A DNA stretch of 64,000 nt from Mycobacterium sp. 852013-50091_SCH5140682. GTDB lineage: Bacteria; Actinomycetota; Actinomycetes; Mycobacteriales; Mycobacteriaceae. Position numbers and translations under genes: made by a program. Of the stretch, positions 24,301-38,668 are shown piece by piece (within the stretch, counting starts at the first letter, position 1; every line of letters starts with the position of its first letter). The notes under the pieces were generated by a model that did no database searches, was not told the origin of the DNA, and saw only the letters and a program-made list of their open reading frames with translations. Where the stretch lies: the NCBI RefSeq assembly GCF_001665685.1, contig NZ_LZTB01000097.1:32251-96250 (forward strand), written 5' to 3'.

Positions 24301-25568
24301 CGCCGCGACGGACCACGCCCGACGGTACGAACTTTCAATTGCAGCACTGGACACACACTTTCGACTACGCCGTGGTGGCGGGCGACGGCGACTGGCGCGC
24401 GGTCGGCGTCTGCGCACGCGGGGCGGAGTTCAACCGGCCGCTGCGGGCGGTACCGACTCGGCGCAGCCACGCGGGCGGCCTGCCGGTGTGGGGTTCTCTG
24501 CTGGAGATCGAGCCGGCCGGACACGTGCAACTCGCTGCCCTCAAGCCCACGGGCAACCCCTTGGCCTCCGTCAGCGTGCGGCCCGCCGAACCGGCAGGCG
24601 GTATCACCGCCCGGCTGGTCGAAACCGCAGGCAGGGCAACTGATGTCAAGATCCGGTCCGGGCTGCGTTCCGCGGAGACGACGCGGATGGACCTGCTTGA
24701 GCGGCCTCGCGTGTCATCGGTGTCGCGGCATAAGTTGCGGCTACACGGTTTTGAGATCGCGACAGTCGCGGCGCGGCTGAATCTGCCTCGGGTGCTACGG
24801 GCGGAGCACCGCATACTGGCCCCGGAGGCCGAGGTCGCCCAACCGCTCTATGCCCGCTACTGGTTGCACAACCGAGGCCCGGCACCGCTCGGCGGCCTGC
24901 CCGCCGTGGCGCATCTGCATCCGGAAAACCTCACCGTGACAACAGATTCGCCGATGGTGTTACGGCTGACGGCGGCCAGCGACTGTACCGACGCCCCGCT
25001 GCACGGCCGGGTCCGGGTCATCGTTCCGCCGGGGTGGACGGCCGAGCCGGCCGAACTCCCGTTTGTGCTTCCGCCCGACGAGCATCTGGAAACCGAGGTG
25101 GCGGTGGGCATGCCGGCCGGTGTCGCACCCGGGTTGTACCCGATCCGCGCGGAGCTGGTGGTCACGGGAACCGACTCGGCCGCCCTGCCGCCGTCGTGGC
25201 GCCAGGTGGTCGAAGACATCTGCCTGGTGACCATTGGCGCACCGGGTGCTGCGGTGCTCAAGCTGTGCACCGAACCTCAAGACGTAGAGGTCAAAGCCGG
25301 TGACAGCGGCCAACTGTCGATTGAGGTGGGTACCGATGCCCGGGCCGGCTTGAGTGCCGAGGCACACCTGATCAGTCCGTGGGGGACCTGGGATTGGATG
25401 GGGCCGGCGGCTGTCGGGTTTGAACTGCCGGCCGGCGGGACGGCGCAGATCGGGTTCGACGTGTCACCACCGAAATGGGTCGAGCCGGGCCAATGGTGGG
25501 CGCTGATCAGAGTCGCCTGTGCCGGGAGGTTGTTGTATACCCCGGCCGTGCGGGTGGTGGTGCGATGA
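21390..25568 (+). CDS. Large glycoside hydrolase family 38 alpha-mannosidase
   Basis: 1392-residue retaining alpha-mannosidase, the counterpart of Rv0648. After a beta-rich N-terminal domain, the GH38 catalytic barrel starts with the zinc motif SHFHYDPVWWN (His96, His98, Asp100). The nucleophile region is AWQLDVFGHDPQFPGM. Middle helices include AYGAHHDAITGSESDQVYLD. The C-terminal part holds several beta-sandwich domains, including a NEW3-like stretch (VRVIVPPGWTAEPAELPFVLPPDEH). I recall Rv0648 as about 1215 residues, so this one is longer. No signal peptide is seen, so it is probably cytosolic. Mannosyl substrates could come from recycled PIM/LAM or N-glycans. Its stop overlaps the next ATG. 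Confidence 0.9.
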   Translation: MRVIAAESTELFIGSSDLPVQLARVSYTGCTVATTIRVDGDGLSGQAVADAGDGVVEVPVTVRDAVPGDTRAAVVDGLEFEFTVAEPGWTMYMISHFHYDPVWWNTQAAYTSAWTEDPPGRCRQTNGFDLVAAHLELARREPDYKFVLAEVDYLKPYWDAHPEDRADLRRFIADGRVEIMGGAYNEPNTNLTSPETAIRNFVAGMGFQRDVLGANPATAWQLDVFGHDPQFPGMAADAGLTSSSWARGPHHQWGPMQNDGDPERMQFASEFEWIAPSGRGLLTHYMPAHYSAGWWMDSAATLTDAEESTYRLFSKLKRVALTRNVLLPVGTDYTPPNKWVTQIHRDWNARYVWPRFVCALPSEFFAAVRAELDSRGVKPSPQTRDMNPIYTGKDVSYIDTKQANRAAEDAVLDAERFAVFAGLLGGADYPQAALSKAWVQLAYGAHHDAITGSESDQVYLDLLTGWRDAWELGRAARDNALQLLSDAVDGYGGQERNDSAIGSIIVWNSLAHNRTDVVTVHLDQPLSGVLLDADGSEVPVLVEHGGRTLSWLARDVPSLGWRAYRFTDGSAAEWEPLAGCTIENDHYRLTVDPARGGGVVSLLRAGRELLADGAVGNELAVYDEYPAHPQAGEGPWHLLPKGPVVCSSGTDADEIYCQHSALGQRVTVRGGIDGLLRYTQTITLWHGLDRVDCRTTIDDFTGSDKLLRLRWPCPVPGALPVSEVGDAVIGRGFGLMHDGEPTAVDSAQHPWTLDNPAYGWFGLSSAVRIKVADAVRAVSVAEVVTPDLSSDAVDSRELVVALVRAGVTATCSSADKPRYGNLAVDSNLPDTRLALGGPSENSFTAAVLAESDDAYGNELKRQLDATGSARVWVPAATPLREQWVPDADLRAPRALPVLILAGDLTAVVDDLADAEIVVDQHVPTVAEAFEQRTVAVLNRGVPGFAVGSDGTLHTSLMRSCTGWPSGTWIDPPRRTTPDGTNFQLQHWTHTFDYAVVAGDGDWRAVGVCARGAEFNRPLRAVPTRRSHAGGLPVWGSLLEIEPAGHVQLAALKPTGNPLASVSVRPAEPAGGITARLVETAGRATDVKIRSGLRSAETTRMDLLERPRVSSVSRHKLRLHGFEIATVAARLNLPRVLRAEHRILAPEAEVAQPLYARYWLHNRGPAPLGGLPAVAHLHPENLTVTTDSPMVLRLTAASDCTDAPLHGRVRVIVPPGWTAEPAELPFVLPPDEHLETEVAVGMPAGVAPGLYPIRAELVVTGTDSAALPPSWRQVVEDICLVTIGAPGAAVLKLCTEPQDVEVKAGDSGQLSIEVGTDARAGLSAEAHLISPWGTWDWMGPAAVGFELPAGGTAQIGFDVSPPKWVEPGQWWALIRVACAGRLLYTPAVRVVVR

Positions 25569-26194
25569 ACCACGGAGCCCCGACGAGTGTGGCCGCGACC
25601 GTCGCTGGTAAGCCGGTGCTGGTCGGTGAGATCGACGATAAGGAGGCGATGGTGCGCGCAGGCAACCTCGCGTCGGCGCTCCCGCGTGAAGGCACGAGCG
25701 AGGGCAGGCAGCTGCGTCGGTGGCTGACACAGCTTGTCGTCGCAGAGCGCGTCATCGCCGTGGAGGCGGCCGCCCGCGGGATCGGGCCGGCCGGTGTTGT
25801 CGGTGAAGACGAGCTGCTGCCGGATATCGCTGCGCGCCTGGAGATCGGCAGTGTGGCGGCCGCTGTGCTGGCCACGCCGCTCACGCGGGCGGTGTTCGCC
25901 GAAGTCACTCGGGCTGTGGAAATCAGCGACGAGGACGTTGCCGCGTACCACGACCGCAACCCGTTGCGCTTCGCGGCGAAACATGAAGGGCGGCAACAGG
26001 GGTGGCGAGCCAAGCCGGCACCGTCCTCGCTCGACGAGGTGCGCGATCAGATCGCCCGGCACCTGCTGGCCGCGGCGCGTCGCCGTGCCTTCCGGTTGTG
26101 GCTCGACGTACGGTGTGCCGAACTGGTCGAGCTTGCGCCCGGGTACGAGCATCCGGGGGATCCGCGGCAGCCGGACAACACCCATAGGCACTGA
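25565..26194 (+). CDS. SurA/PpiC N-domain-like protein at the fabD2 (Rv0649) position
   Basis: 209 residues beginning MNHGAPTSVAATVAGKPVLVGEIDD, with ATGA overlap to the mannosidase. VAGKPVLVGEIDDKEAM, LVVAERVIAVEAAARGI, VEISDEDVAAYHDRNPLRF and DEVRDQIARHLLAAARRRAFRLWLD follow the pattern of SurA-N/PpiC chaperone domains. No rotamase domain follows. The syntenic gene in M. tuberculosis is called fabD2, yet no GHSxG acyltransferase motif is present here. I therefore infer a small chaperone-like or unknown helical protein. It ends at the first repeat unit before the ROK gene. Confidence 0.7.
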   Translation: MNHGAPTSVAATVAGKPVLVGEIDDKEAMVRAGNLASALPREGTSEGRQLRRWLTQLVVAERVIAVEAAARGIGPAGVVGEDELLPDIAARLEIGSVAAAVLATPLTRAVFAEVTRAVEISDEDVAAYHDRNPLRFAAKHEGRQQGWRAKPAPSSLDEVRDQIARHLLAAARRRAFRLWLDVRCAELVELAPGYEHPGDPRQPDNTHRH

Positions 26195-26226
26195 TGAGCG
26201 CTTGCGCGAAGAAGAGATTGCACTGA
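26194..26226 (+). CDS. Micro-ORF 1, MSACAKKRLH
   Basis: Its ATG overlaps the TGA of the SurA-like gene, and its own TGA overlaps the ATG of micro-ORF 2. It may only serve re-initiation. GAAGAAGAG inside it could act as a ribosome site for the next start. Translation is not shown by sequence alone. Confidence 0.35.
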   Translation: MSACAKKRLH

Positions 26227-26258
26227 TGAGCGCTTGCGCGAAGAAGAGACAGCACTGA
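26226..26258 (+). CDS. Micro-ORF 2, MSACAKKRQH
   Basis: Copy of micro-ORF 1 with one residue changed (Leu9 to Gln). Its TGA overlaps the ROK ATG. Together they form a chain of stop/start overlaps leading ribosomes into the kinase gene. Confidence 0.35.
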   Translation: MSACAKKRQH

Positions 26259-27166
26259 TGAGCGCACTCACTCTTGCCCTGGACATCGGTGGAACCAAGG
26301 TGGCCGCAGGTCTTGTCGATTCCCGCGGCGCCTTGGTGCACCACGCCACCGCGCCGACCCCGCACGGGGACGCGGAGACCATCTGGGCCGTCGTCGAGAC
26401 TTTGCTCGTGGACACGTTGCGTCTGGCCGAGGGGGCGGTACGCGGGGTGGGCGTCGGATCAGCCGGGCCGGTGGATCTCCCGAGCGGAACCGTCAGCCCC
26501 ATCAATATCACTGAGTGGCACCGCTTTCCGATCGTCGAGCGCGTCGAGTCGATATCGCGGTTGCCGGTGCGACTCGGGGGTGACGGGTTGTGCCTGGCGT
26601 TGGGGGAGCACTGGCGGGGTGCCGGCCGGGGCGCTCGGTACATGCTCGGCATGGTGGTGTCGACCGGCGTCGGTGGCGGACTGGTGTTCGACGGAGCGCC
26701 GTATGCCGGCCGCACCGGCAACGCCGGGCATGTCGGGCACGTCATCGTCGCGCCGGAAGGTGGGGCGCCGTGTACCTGCGGTGGGCGGGGGTGCGTGGAG
26801 ACGATCGCCTCCGGACCGCATCTGGTGCAGTGGGCGCGCGAGCAAGGCTGGGCTGCGCCGGACGGTGCCGACGCCAAGGCGCTGGCCGCTGCGGCCGATG
26901 CGGGAAACCCGTTGGCACTCAGGGCCTTTCAACGCGGGGCCACTGCCATTGCGGCGATGATCGCGTCGGTGGGAGCGGTGTGCGACCTCGACCTCGTCGT
27001 GATCGGTGGCGGGGTGGCCAAGTCCGGTGACCTGCTGTTCGCGCCGATCCGTGAGGCGCTTGCCAACTATGCCGGGCTGACGTTTCTGCGGACGTTGCGC
27101 GTCGTGCCCGCCGAACTGGGCGGCGACGCCGGGTTGGTCGGTGCGGCCGCCCTCCTGCGGCCCTGA
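26258..27166 (+). CDS. ROK-family sugar kinase
   Basis: 302-residue glucokinase-like ROK protein, counterpart of Rv0650. The ATP phosphate loop is LALDIGGTK (residues 6-14). VVSTGVGGGLVFDG, the ROK signature GHVGHV and the zinc cluster CTCGGRGCVE follow, and VVIGGGVAKSGD closes the ATP site. It phosphorylates a hexose, plausibly mannose or glucose released by the mannosidase upstream. The start ATG is the third in a 32-base repeat series. The last 100 bases overlap the convergent HxlR gene. Confidence 0.9.
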   Translation: MSALTLALDIGGTKVAAGLVDSRGALVHHATAPTPHGDAETIWAVVETLLVDTLRLAEGAVRGVGVGSAGPVDLPSGTVSPINITEWHRFPIVERVESISRLPVRLGGDGLCLALGEHWRGAGRGARYMLGMVVSTGVGGGLVFDGAPYAGRTGNAGHVGHVIVAPEGGAPCTCGGRGCVETIASGPHLVQWAREQGWAAPDGADAKALAAAADAGNPLALRAFQRGATAIAAMIASVGAVCDLDLVVIGGGVAKSGDLLFAPIREALANYAGLTFLRTLRVVPAELGGDAGLVGAAALLRP

Positions 27167-27501
27167 GGCTTCTTCATCTGGCGCTGCATGTGGGTGCGTC
27201 CCCAGTCGCACAGGACCTGCAGCACCGGTCCCAGCGTCATGCCGTACTCGGAGATCGAATAGTGCACGCACGGTGGCACGGTGCCCGCGTCGTGGCGGTC
27301 GATGATGCCGGCCTCGACGAGGTCGTGCAGATGCCGGATCAGCATGCGCTCGGTGATCTCGGGGATGCTGCGCCGAAGTTCGGCGGTGCGCATCGGCCCG
27401 TCGAACAACCGCCACAGGATGGTGCCCTTCCAGCGGCCGTCGATCACGGAGAGGGTGGCGTCGATCGGGCATTCGCCGATCTCCTTCTTCGAGACCGCCA
27501 C
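27067..27501 (-). CDS. HxlR-family winged-helix regulator
   Basis: 144 residues (MAVSKKEIGECPIDATLSVIDGRWKGTILWRLFDGPMRTAELRRSI). It has the family Cys11 in CPIDATL, which is redox- or aldehyde-sensitive in some relatives, and the winged helix ERMLIRHLHDLVEAGIIDR. The C-terminal tail from about residue 108 is low-complexity and runs 100 bases into the opposite-strand ROK gene. The GTG follows GAGGAGG. It diverges from a DUF1772 membrane protein with a dyad between them. Confidence 0.9.
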   Translation of the reverse strand: MAVSKKEIGECPIDATLSVIDGRWKGTILWRLFDGPMRTAELRRSIPEITERMLIRHLHDLVEAGIIDRHDAGTVPPCVHYSISEYGMTLGPVLQVLCDWGRTHMQRQMKKPQGRRRAAAPTNPASPPSSAGTTRNVRRNVSPA

Positions 27502-27517
27502 GGTTCGCCTCCTCGCT

Positions 27518-27539
27518 GTGCTGACTAATTTGTCAGTAC
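27518..27539. promoter_or_regulatory. HxlR operator candidate
   Basis: CTGAC-TAATTT-GTCAG extended to GTNCTGAC...GTCAGNAC, with a third TTGTCAG half-site at 27548. It lies between the HxlR start (27501) and the DUF1772 start (27559), fitting autoregulation plus control of the divergent gene. Confidence 0.6.
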
Positions 27540-27558
27540 CTTGTTTTTTGTCAGCATA

Positions 27559-28017
27559 ATGACCAGGGTCGATGTCATGGAACAGATCGTGCAGATCGTG
27601 GCGGTACTCGTCATGGGAACCCTCGTCGGCGTCGAGTTCGGGGTCGCTGCATTCACCAATCCGATCGTGGAGCGATTGCCTGATGACGCCTATCGCCAGG
27701 CCCGCGCCACCGGCGGCCGGATCCTCGGCACCGTCATGCCGTTCTGGTACTTCACCGCGGCGGCCCTGTTGGTCGGGGTGTGGTGGCTGGGGCGTTCCCC
27801 GCTGGCGATCGCGGCGGCCGCGGTGATGGGCGTGATCATTGTGTTGACGCTGACCACCCTGGTGCCCATCAACAATCGCGTCGCGGCGTCGGGGGGTGCG
27901 GGTGCCGAGGAAGTGCCGGTCCGGGAACTGTCGCATCGATGGGACCGACTGCACTGGCTGCGGGTGGCCCTGTTGGCGGTCGCGTTCGTGTTGCTGGTGG
28001 TCGCTGGTGCACACTGA
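27559..28017 (+). CDS. DUF1772 membrane protein
   Basis: 152 residues (152 from ATG 27559; 146 if the ATG at 27577 is used) with four hydrophobic segments: IVQIVAVLVMGTLVGVEFGVAAF, WYFTAAALLVGVWWLG, LAIAAAAVMGVIIVLTLTTLVPIN, and LRVALLAVAFVLLVVAGAH at the end. LVPINNRVA and HRWDRLHWLRV are DUF1772 (anthrone-oxygenase-like) landmarks. It is commonly divergent from HxlR-type or similar regulators. Function unknown; a quinone or small-aromatic role is possible by analogy only. Confidence 0.8.
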   Translation: MTRVDVMEQIVQIVAVLVMGTLVGVEFGVAAFTNPIVERLPDDAYRQARATGGRILGTVMPFWYFTAAALLVGVWWLGRSPLAIAAAAVMGVIIVLTLTTLVPINNRVAASGGAGAEEVPVRELSHRWDRLHWLRVALLAVAFVLLVVAGAH

Positions 28018-28151
28018 GCGGCCACGAGCGTGCGCATAGTGGTGCTGGCACACGGCGTGGCGGGCGGCAGACACGCACGCTCGCGGTGCAAGGGGACCCG
28101 CAGGGGGAGCAGGATTAGGAAGTCCGGCGGGTGGTCGGCTACTCTGGTCCG

Positions 28152-28330
28152 GTTCCACCGAAGACCGTCGGTCACCGATGAGCGCTTGCACGAAGAGCAA
28201 GTGGCTCGGCAATCGGTTGAAGGCCTGGGAGAGATCCCAGCGGCCCACGCAGGAGGACGAGGCTAGTTACGACCTGCGGATTAAAAGTCCGTAGCTTTTC
28301 ACGCCCCGACCTGTCTGCGTCGGGGCGTTC
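28152..28330 (+). ncRNA. Ribosomal L10 leader with attenuator hairpin
   Basis: The 335 bases between DUF1772 and rplJ hold no convincing gene. A -10-like TACTCT (28140-28145) is followed by hairpin ACCGA-AGACCG-TCGGT (28157-28172), stem CTGGGA-GAGA-TCCCAG, and a terminator-like hairpin CGCCCCGAC...GTCGGGGCG (28302-28327). This layout matches an L10(L12)4-binding autoregulatory leader. GATGAGCGCTTGCACGAAGA at 28177-28196 resembles the repeat unit at 26192. Confidence 0.65.
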
Positions 28331-28409
28331 GTCATTTCATGACCCCTTCAAAGTGTTCGAGGCCGGCAGCCCAGGTGGAGCAACCGATACCTACCACAAG
28401 GAGGCATGC

Positions 28410-28937
28410 ATGGCCAAGGCTGAAAAAGCCACGGCGGTTGCCGACATTACCGAGCAGTTCAAGGGGGCGACGGCCACCGTCGTCACCGAGTACCGCGGGC
28501 TCACCGTGGCAAACCTGGCTGAACTCCGTCGTTCCCTCGGCGACTCGGCCACGTACACCGTCGCCAAGAACACTCTGGTGAAGCGGGCCGCCTCGGAAGC
28601 CGGCATTGAAGGCCTCGATGACCTGTTCGCCGGTCCCACGGCGATCGCATTCGTCCAGGGCGAGCCCGTCGACGCCGCCAAGGCGATCAAGAAGTTCGCC
28701 AAGGACCACAAGGCGCTCGTCATCAAGGGCGGCTACATGGACGGCCGCCCGCTCTCGATCGCCGAGGTCGAGAAGATCGCCGACCTGGAGTCGCGCGAGG
28801 TGCTGCTGGCCAAGCTGGCAGGCGCCATGAAGGGCAACCTGTCCAAGGCCGCCGGCCTGTTCAACGCGCCCGCTTCTCAGGTCGCCCGGCTTGCCGCCGC
28901 GCTGCAGGAGAAGAAGGCATCCGAGGAAGCGGCGTAG
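28410..28937 (+). CDS. rplJ: Ribosomal protein uL10
   Basis: 175-residue base of the L7/L12 stalk (MAKAEKATAVADITEQFKGATATVVTEYRGLTVANLAELRR). The N-terminal rRNA-binding domain has YTVAKNTLVKRAA. The C-terminal helix AAALQEKKASEEAA docks L12 dimers. The ATG at 28410 follows AAGGAGG. It is co-transcribed with rplL 54 bases later and is probably autoregulated through its leader. Confidence 0.97.
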   Translation: MAKAEKATAVADITEQFKGATATVVTEYRGLTVANLAELRRSLGDSATYTVAKNTLVKRAASEAGIEGLDDLFAGPTAIAFVQGEPVDAAKAIKKFAKDHKALVIKGGYMDGRPLSIAEVEKIADLESREVLLAKLAGAMKGNLSKAAGLFNAPASQVARLAAALQEKKASEEAA

Positions 28938-28991
28938 AGACCGCCGTTCTCCACCCCCTACATCAGTTAGAAATAAGGAAGGACCATCAAC

Positions 28992-29375
28992 ATGGCCAAG
29001 CTGTCCACCGAAGAACTGCTCGACGCTTTCAAGGAAATGACGCTGCTGGAGCTCTCTGAGTTCGTCAAGCAGTTCGAGGAGACCTTCGAGGTCACCGCCG
29101 CCGCTCCGGTCGCCGTCGCCGCTGCCGCCGCCCCGGCCGCCGCCGAGGCCGCCGAGGAGCAGACCGAGTTCGACGTCATCCTCGAGGGTGCCGGCGAGAA
29201 GAAGATCGGCGTCATCAAGGTCGTCCGCGAGATCGTCTCCGGCCTGGGCCTGAAGGAAGCCAAGGATCTGGTCGACTCCGCCCCCAAGCCGCTCCTGGAG
29301 AAGGTCACCAAGGAGGCCGCCGAGGACGCCAAGGCCAAGCTCGAGGCTGCCGGCGCTTCGGTCACCGTCAAGTAG
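28992..29375 (+). CDS. rplL: Ribosomal protein bL12 (L7/L12)
   Basis: 127-residue stalk protein. The N-terminal dimerisation helices (STEELLDAFKEMTLLELSEFVKQFEETF) are followed by an Ala/Val/Pro hinge (AAAPVAVAAAAAPAAAEAAEE) and the factor-binding C-terminal domain (KKIGVIKVVREIVSGLGLKEAKDLVD). AAGGAAGGA precedes the ATG. A strong terminator follows 14 bases after the stop. Confidence 0.97.
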   Translation: MAKLSTEELLDAFKEMTLLELSEFVKQFEETFEVTAAAPVAVAAAAAPAAAEAAEEQTEFDVILEGAGEKKIGVIKVVREIVSGLGLKEAKDLVDSAPKPLLEKVTKEAAEDAKAKLEAAGASVTVK

Positions 29376-29388
29376 TTCGCTGCTTGTC

Positions 29389-29423
29389 AAAGATCCCCGG
29401 ATCCCTCGGATCCGGGGATCTTT
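29389..29423 (+). terminator. rplJL terminator
   Basis: Perfect 16-base arms AAAGATCCCCGGATCC and complement around CTC, ending in TTT. Symmetric, so it could act in both directions, but both flanking genes are on the plus strand. Confidence 0.85.
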
Positions 29424-29551
29424 GCTGTTCTGACATATGTGTGCGATTTCAATAGACACAACGGTGTGGCGGTGGTAGTGCGTAGGTTATGGTGACTCAA
29501 GCCACAGGCCGCAGTCGGTGGCGCGGTCAGGCGTAGGCGGAAGGATCTTTG

Positions 29552-30631
29552 ATGGGCGTCCAAATCGACGTAACCGGACTCAGCAAGTCATTTGGATCGT
29601 CGAAGATCTGGGAAGACGTGACGATGACCATCCCGGCCGGTGAGGTCAGCGTCTTGCTGGGCCCGTCCGGTACCGGCAAGTCCGTGTTCCTGAAGTCTCT
29701 GATCGGCCTGCTGCGCCCGGAGCGTGGCTCGATCGTCATCGACGGCACCGACATCATCCAGTGCTCGGCCAAGGAGCTCTACGAGATCCGCACCTTGTTC
29801 GGTGTGCTGTTCCAGGACGGCGCGCTGTTCGGCTCGATGAACATCTACGACAACACGGCCTTCCCGCTGCGCGAGCACACCAAGAAGTCCGAGAGCGAAA
29901 TCCGCAACATCGTCATGGAGAAGCTCGAACTGGTGGGTATGCCCAACGACGGGCACAAGTTCCCCGGTGAGATCTCCGGCGGTATGCGCAAGCGTGCCGG
30001 CCTCGCCCGCGCCCTGGTGCTTGACCCCAAGATCATCCTGTGCGACGAGCCGGACTCCGGTCTGGACCCGGTCCGCACCGCCTACCTGTCGCAGCTGCTG
30101 ATCGACATCAACGCCCAGATCGACGCCACGATCCTGATCGTGACCCACAACATCAACATCGCCCGGACCGTGCCGGACAACATGGGCATGCTGTTCCGCA
30201 AGCACCTGGTCATGTTCGGCCCCCGCGAGGTGCTGCTGACCAGCGACGAGCCCGTCGTCAAGCAGTTCCTCAACGGCCGCCGAATCGGCCCGATCGGTAT
30301 GTCGGAGGAGAAGGACGAAGCGACCGCCGCGGCTGAGCAGGCCATGTTGGACCTGGGGCAACACGATGGCGGCGTGGAGGAGATCGAAGGCGTGCCGCCA
30401 CAGCTCATGGCGACGCCGGGCATGCCCGAGCGCAAGGCCGTGGCCCGCCGCCAGGCCCGCGTGCGCGAGATGATGCACACCCTGCCGCCGGCCGCTCAGG
30501 CCGCGATCATGGACGACCTGGAAGGCACCCACAAGTACCCCGTCCACGAGTACGACGAGCCCACCGCGCGGCATCAGCGTTCGGGCGAAGACGACCCGAC
30601 GGGCGTCATCGAGGTACCCAGCCAGCGCTGA
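29552..30631 (+). CDS. mceG: Mce transporter ATPase MceG (Mkl)
   Basis: 359-residue ABC ATPase that energises Mce lipid and sterol importers encoded elsewhere. Walker A GPSGTGKS, the ABC signature ISGGMRKRAGLARAL, Walker B IILCDEPDSGLDP and the switch His in VTHN are all visible in the first 230 residues. The remaining 120 or so residues form the MceG-specific C-terminal extension (PERKAVARRQARVREMMHTLPPAAQAAIMDDLEG). The ATG at 29552 follows GGAAGGA. Position between rplL and rpoB matches mkl (Rv0655) in other mycobacteria. Confidence 0.95.
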   Translation: MGVQIDVTGLSKSFGSSKIWEDVTMTIPAGEVSVLLGPSGTGKSVFLKSLIGLLRPERGSIVIDGTDIIQCSAKELYEIRTLFGVLFQDGALFGSMNIYDNTAFPLREHTKKSESEIRNIVMEKLELVGMPNDGHKFPGEISGGMRKRAGLARALVLDPKIILCDEPDSGLDPVRTAYLSQLLIDINAQIDATILIVTHNINIARTVPDNMGMLFRKHLVMFGPREVLLTSDEPVVKQFLNGRRIGPIGMSEEKDEATAAAEQAMLDLGQHDGGVEEIEGVPPQLMATPGMPERKAVARRQARVREMMHTLPPAAQAAIMDDLEGTHKYPVHEYDEPTARHQRSGEDDPTGVIEVPSQR

Positions 30632-30645
30632 GTCGCTGCACCATC

Positions 30646-30679
30646 AAATCCGGCGGGCCCGCCCAGGCACGCCGGATTT
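30646..30679 (+). terminator. Hairpin after mceG
   Basis: AAATCCGGCG and complement with a 14-base loop, 14 bases after the mceG stop, ending in TTT. Confidence 0.6.
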
Positions 30680-30877
30680 GCTGCATTCCGGACGGCCCGC
30701 GCTCGCCCGGCTGATCGACCGGAAGTGAAATATCCCGACAAGTTTCCTGGCTCAAGAAGCGTGTGAACTCTTGACGGACGAGCCCAAACGAGCCAATCTG
30801 TTGGGCAGCATGTGTGAACGGGTACAGGACGCCAGCCAGCGCCGAGTGACCCATCTCATGGCATGGATTTGTGGTGG

Positions 30878-30906
30878 TTGAGGAATGCGCCGTTCTGCGC
30901 TATCGT
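30878..30906 (+). promoter_or_regulatory. Main rpoB promoter candidate
   Basis: TTGAGG and TATCGT hexamers with a 17-base spacer, giving a leader of about 210 bases before rpoB. A second possible -35 TTGACG lies at 30771 with a poor -10. The whole gap 30632-31124 (493 bases) holds this promoter, the mceG hairpin and no credible gene. Confidence 0.6.
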
Positions 30907-31124
30907 TGGACGTTGCGCTGGCTGCATCCTGCCCACCTCACCTGTACCTGACATCGTGGTCCTAGCCTGAGCATTGCTCAGTACCTAGTCGCGTGCGTTG
31001 CGTCCGGGAGTTTGGACGGGGCTGAAGCAGGAAAAGCCAGCCGAACCGACGCAGAACAGAGCGACAACAGGACCGGTGTAGTCCGGCATCCGAATGGTCG
31101 CATGAGGTGCTGGAAGGATGCATC

Positions 31125-34625
<3,501 letters not shown>

Positions 34626-34661
34626 GTTGTTTTCTAGTCCCGAAAGGGGAAAGGGAGTTAC

Positions 34662-38615
<3,954 letters not shown>

Positions 38616-38625
38616 TTCGTACGAG

Positions 38626-38658
38626 AAAGGCCCCCGCGCTCTGCGCGGGGGCCTTTTT
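38626..38658 (+). terminator. rpoBC intrinsic terminator
   Basis: Fourteen-base perfect arms AAAGGCCCCCGCGC and complement, TCT loop, followed by TTTTT. The convergent NmrA-like gene ends 11 bases later, and the A-run on the left arm could serve it too. Confidence 0.92.
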
Positions 38659-38668
38659 CATGCGCGGC

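Larger units (their letters stand above)
26188..26265 (+). repeat. 32-base tandem repeat spanning the ROK kinase start site
   Basis: Unit 1 (26188-26219) and unit 2 (26220-26251) match at 30 of 32 bases. Unit 3 is partial (GCACTGATGAGCGC, 26252-26265) and contains the ROK ATG. Each unit begins GCACTGATGAGCGC, so three ATGs stand exactly 32 bases apart, each overlapping a preceding TGA. Confidence 0.95.

Noticed and set aside
30771..30799. TTGACG/CAATCT as the main rpoB promoter
   Set aside because: The -10 match is poor; TTGAGG-N17-TATCGT at 30878 is better. Kept only as a possible second promoter.
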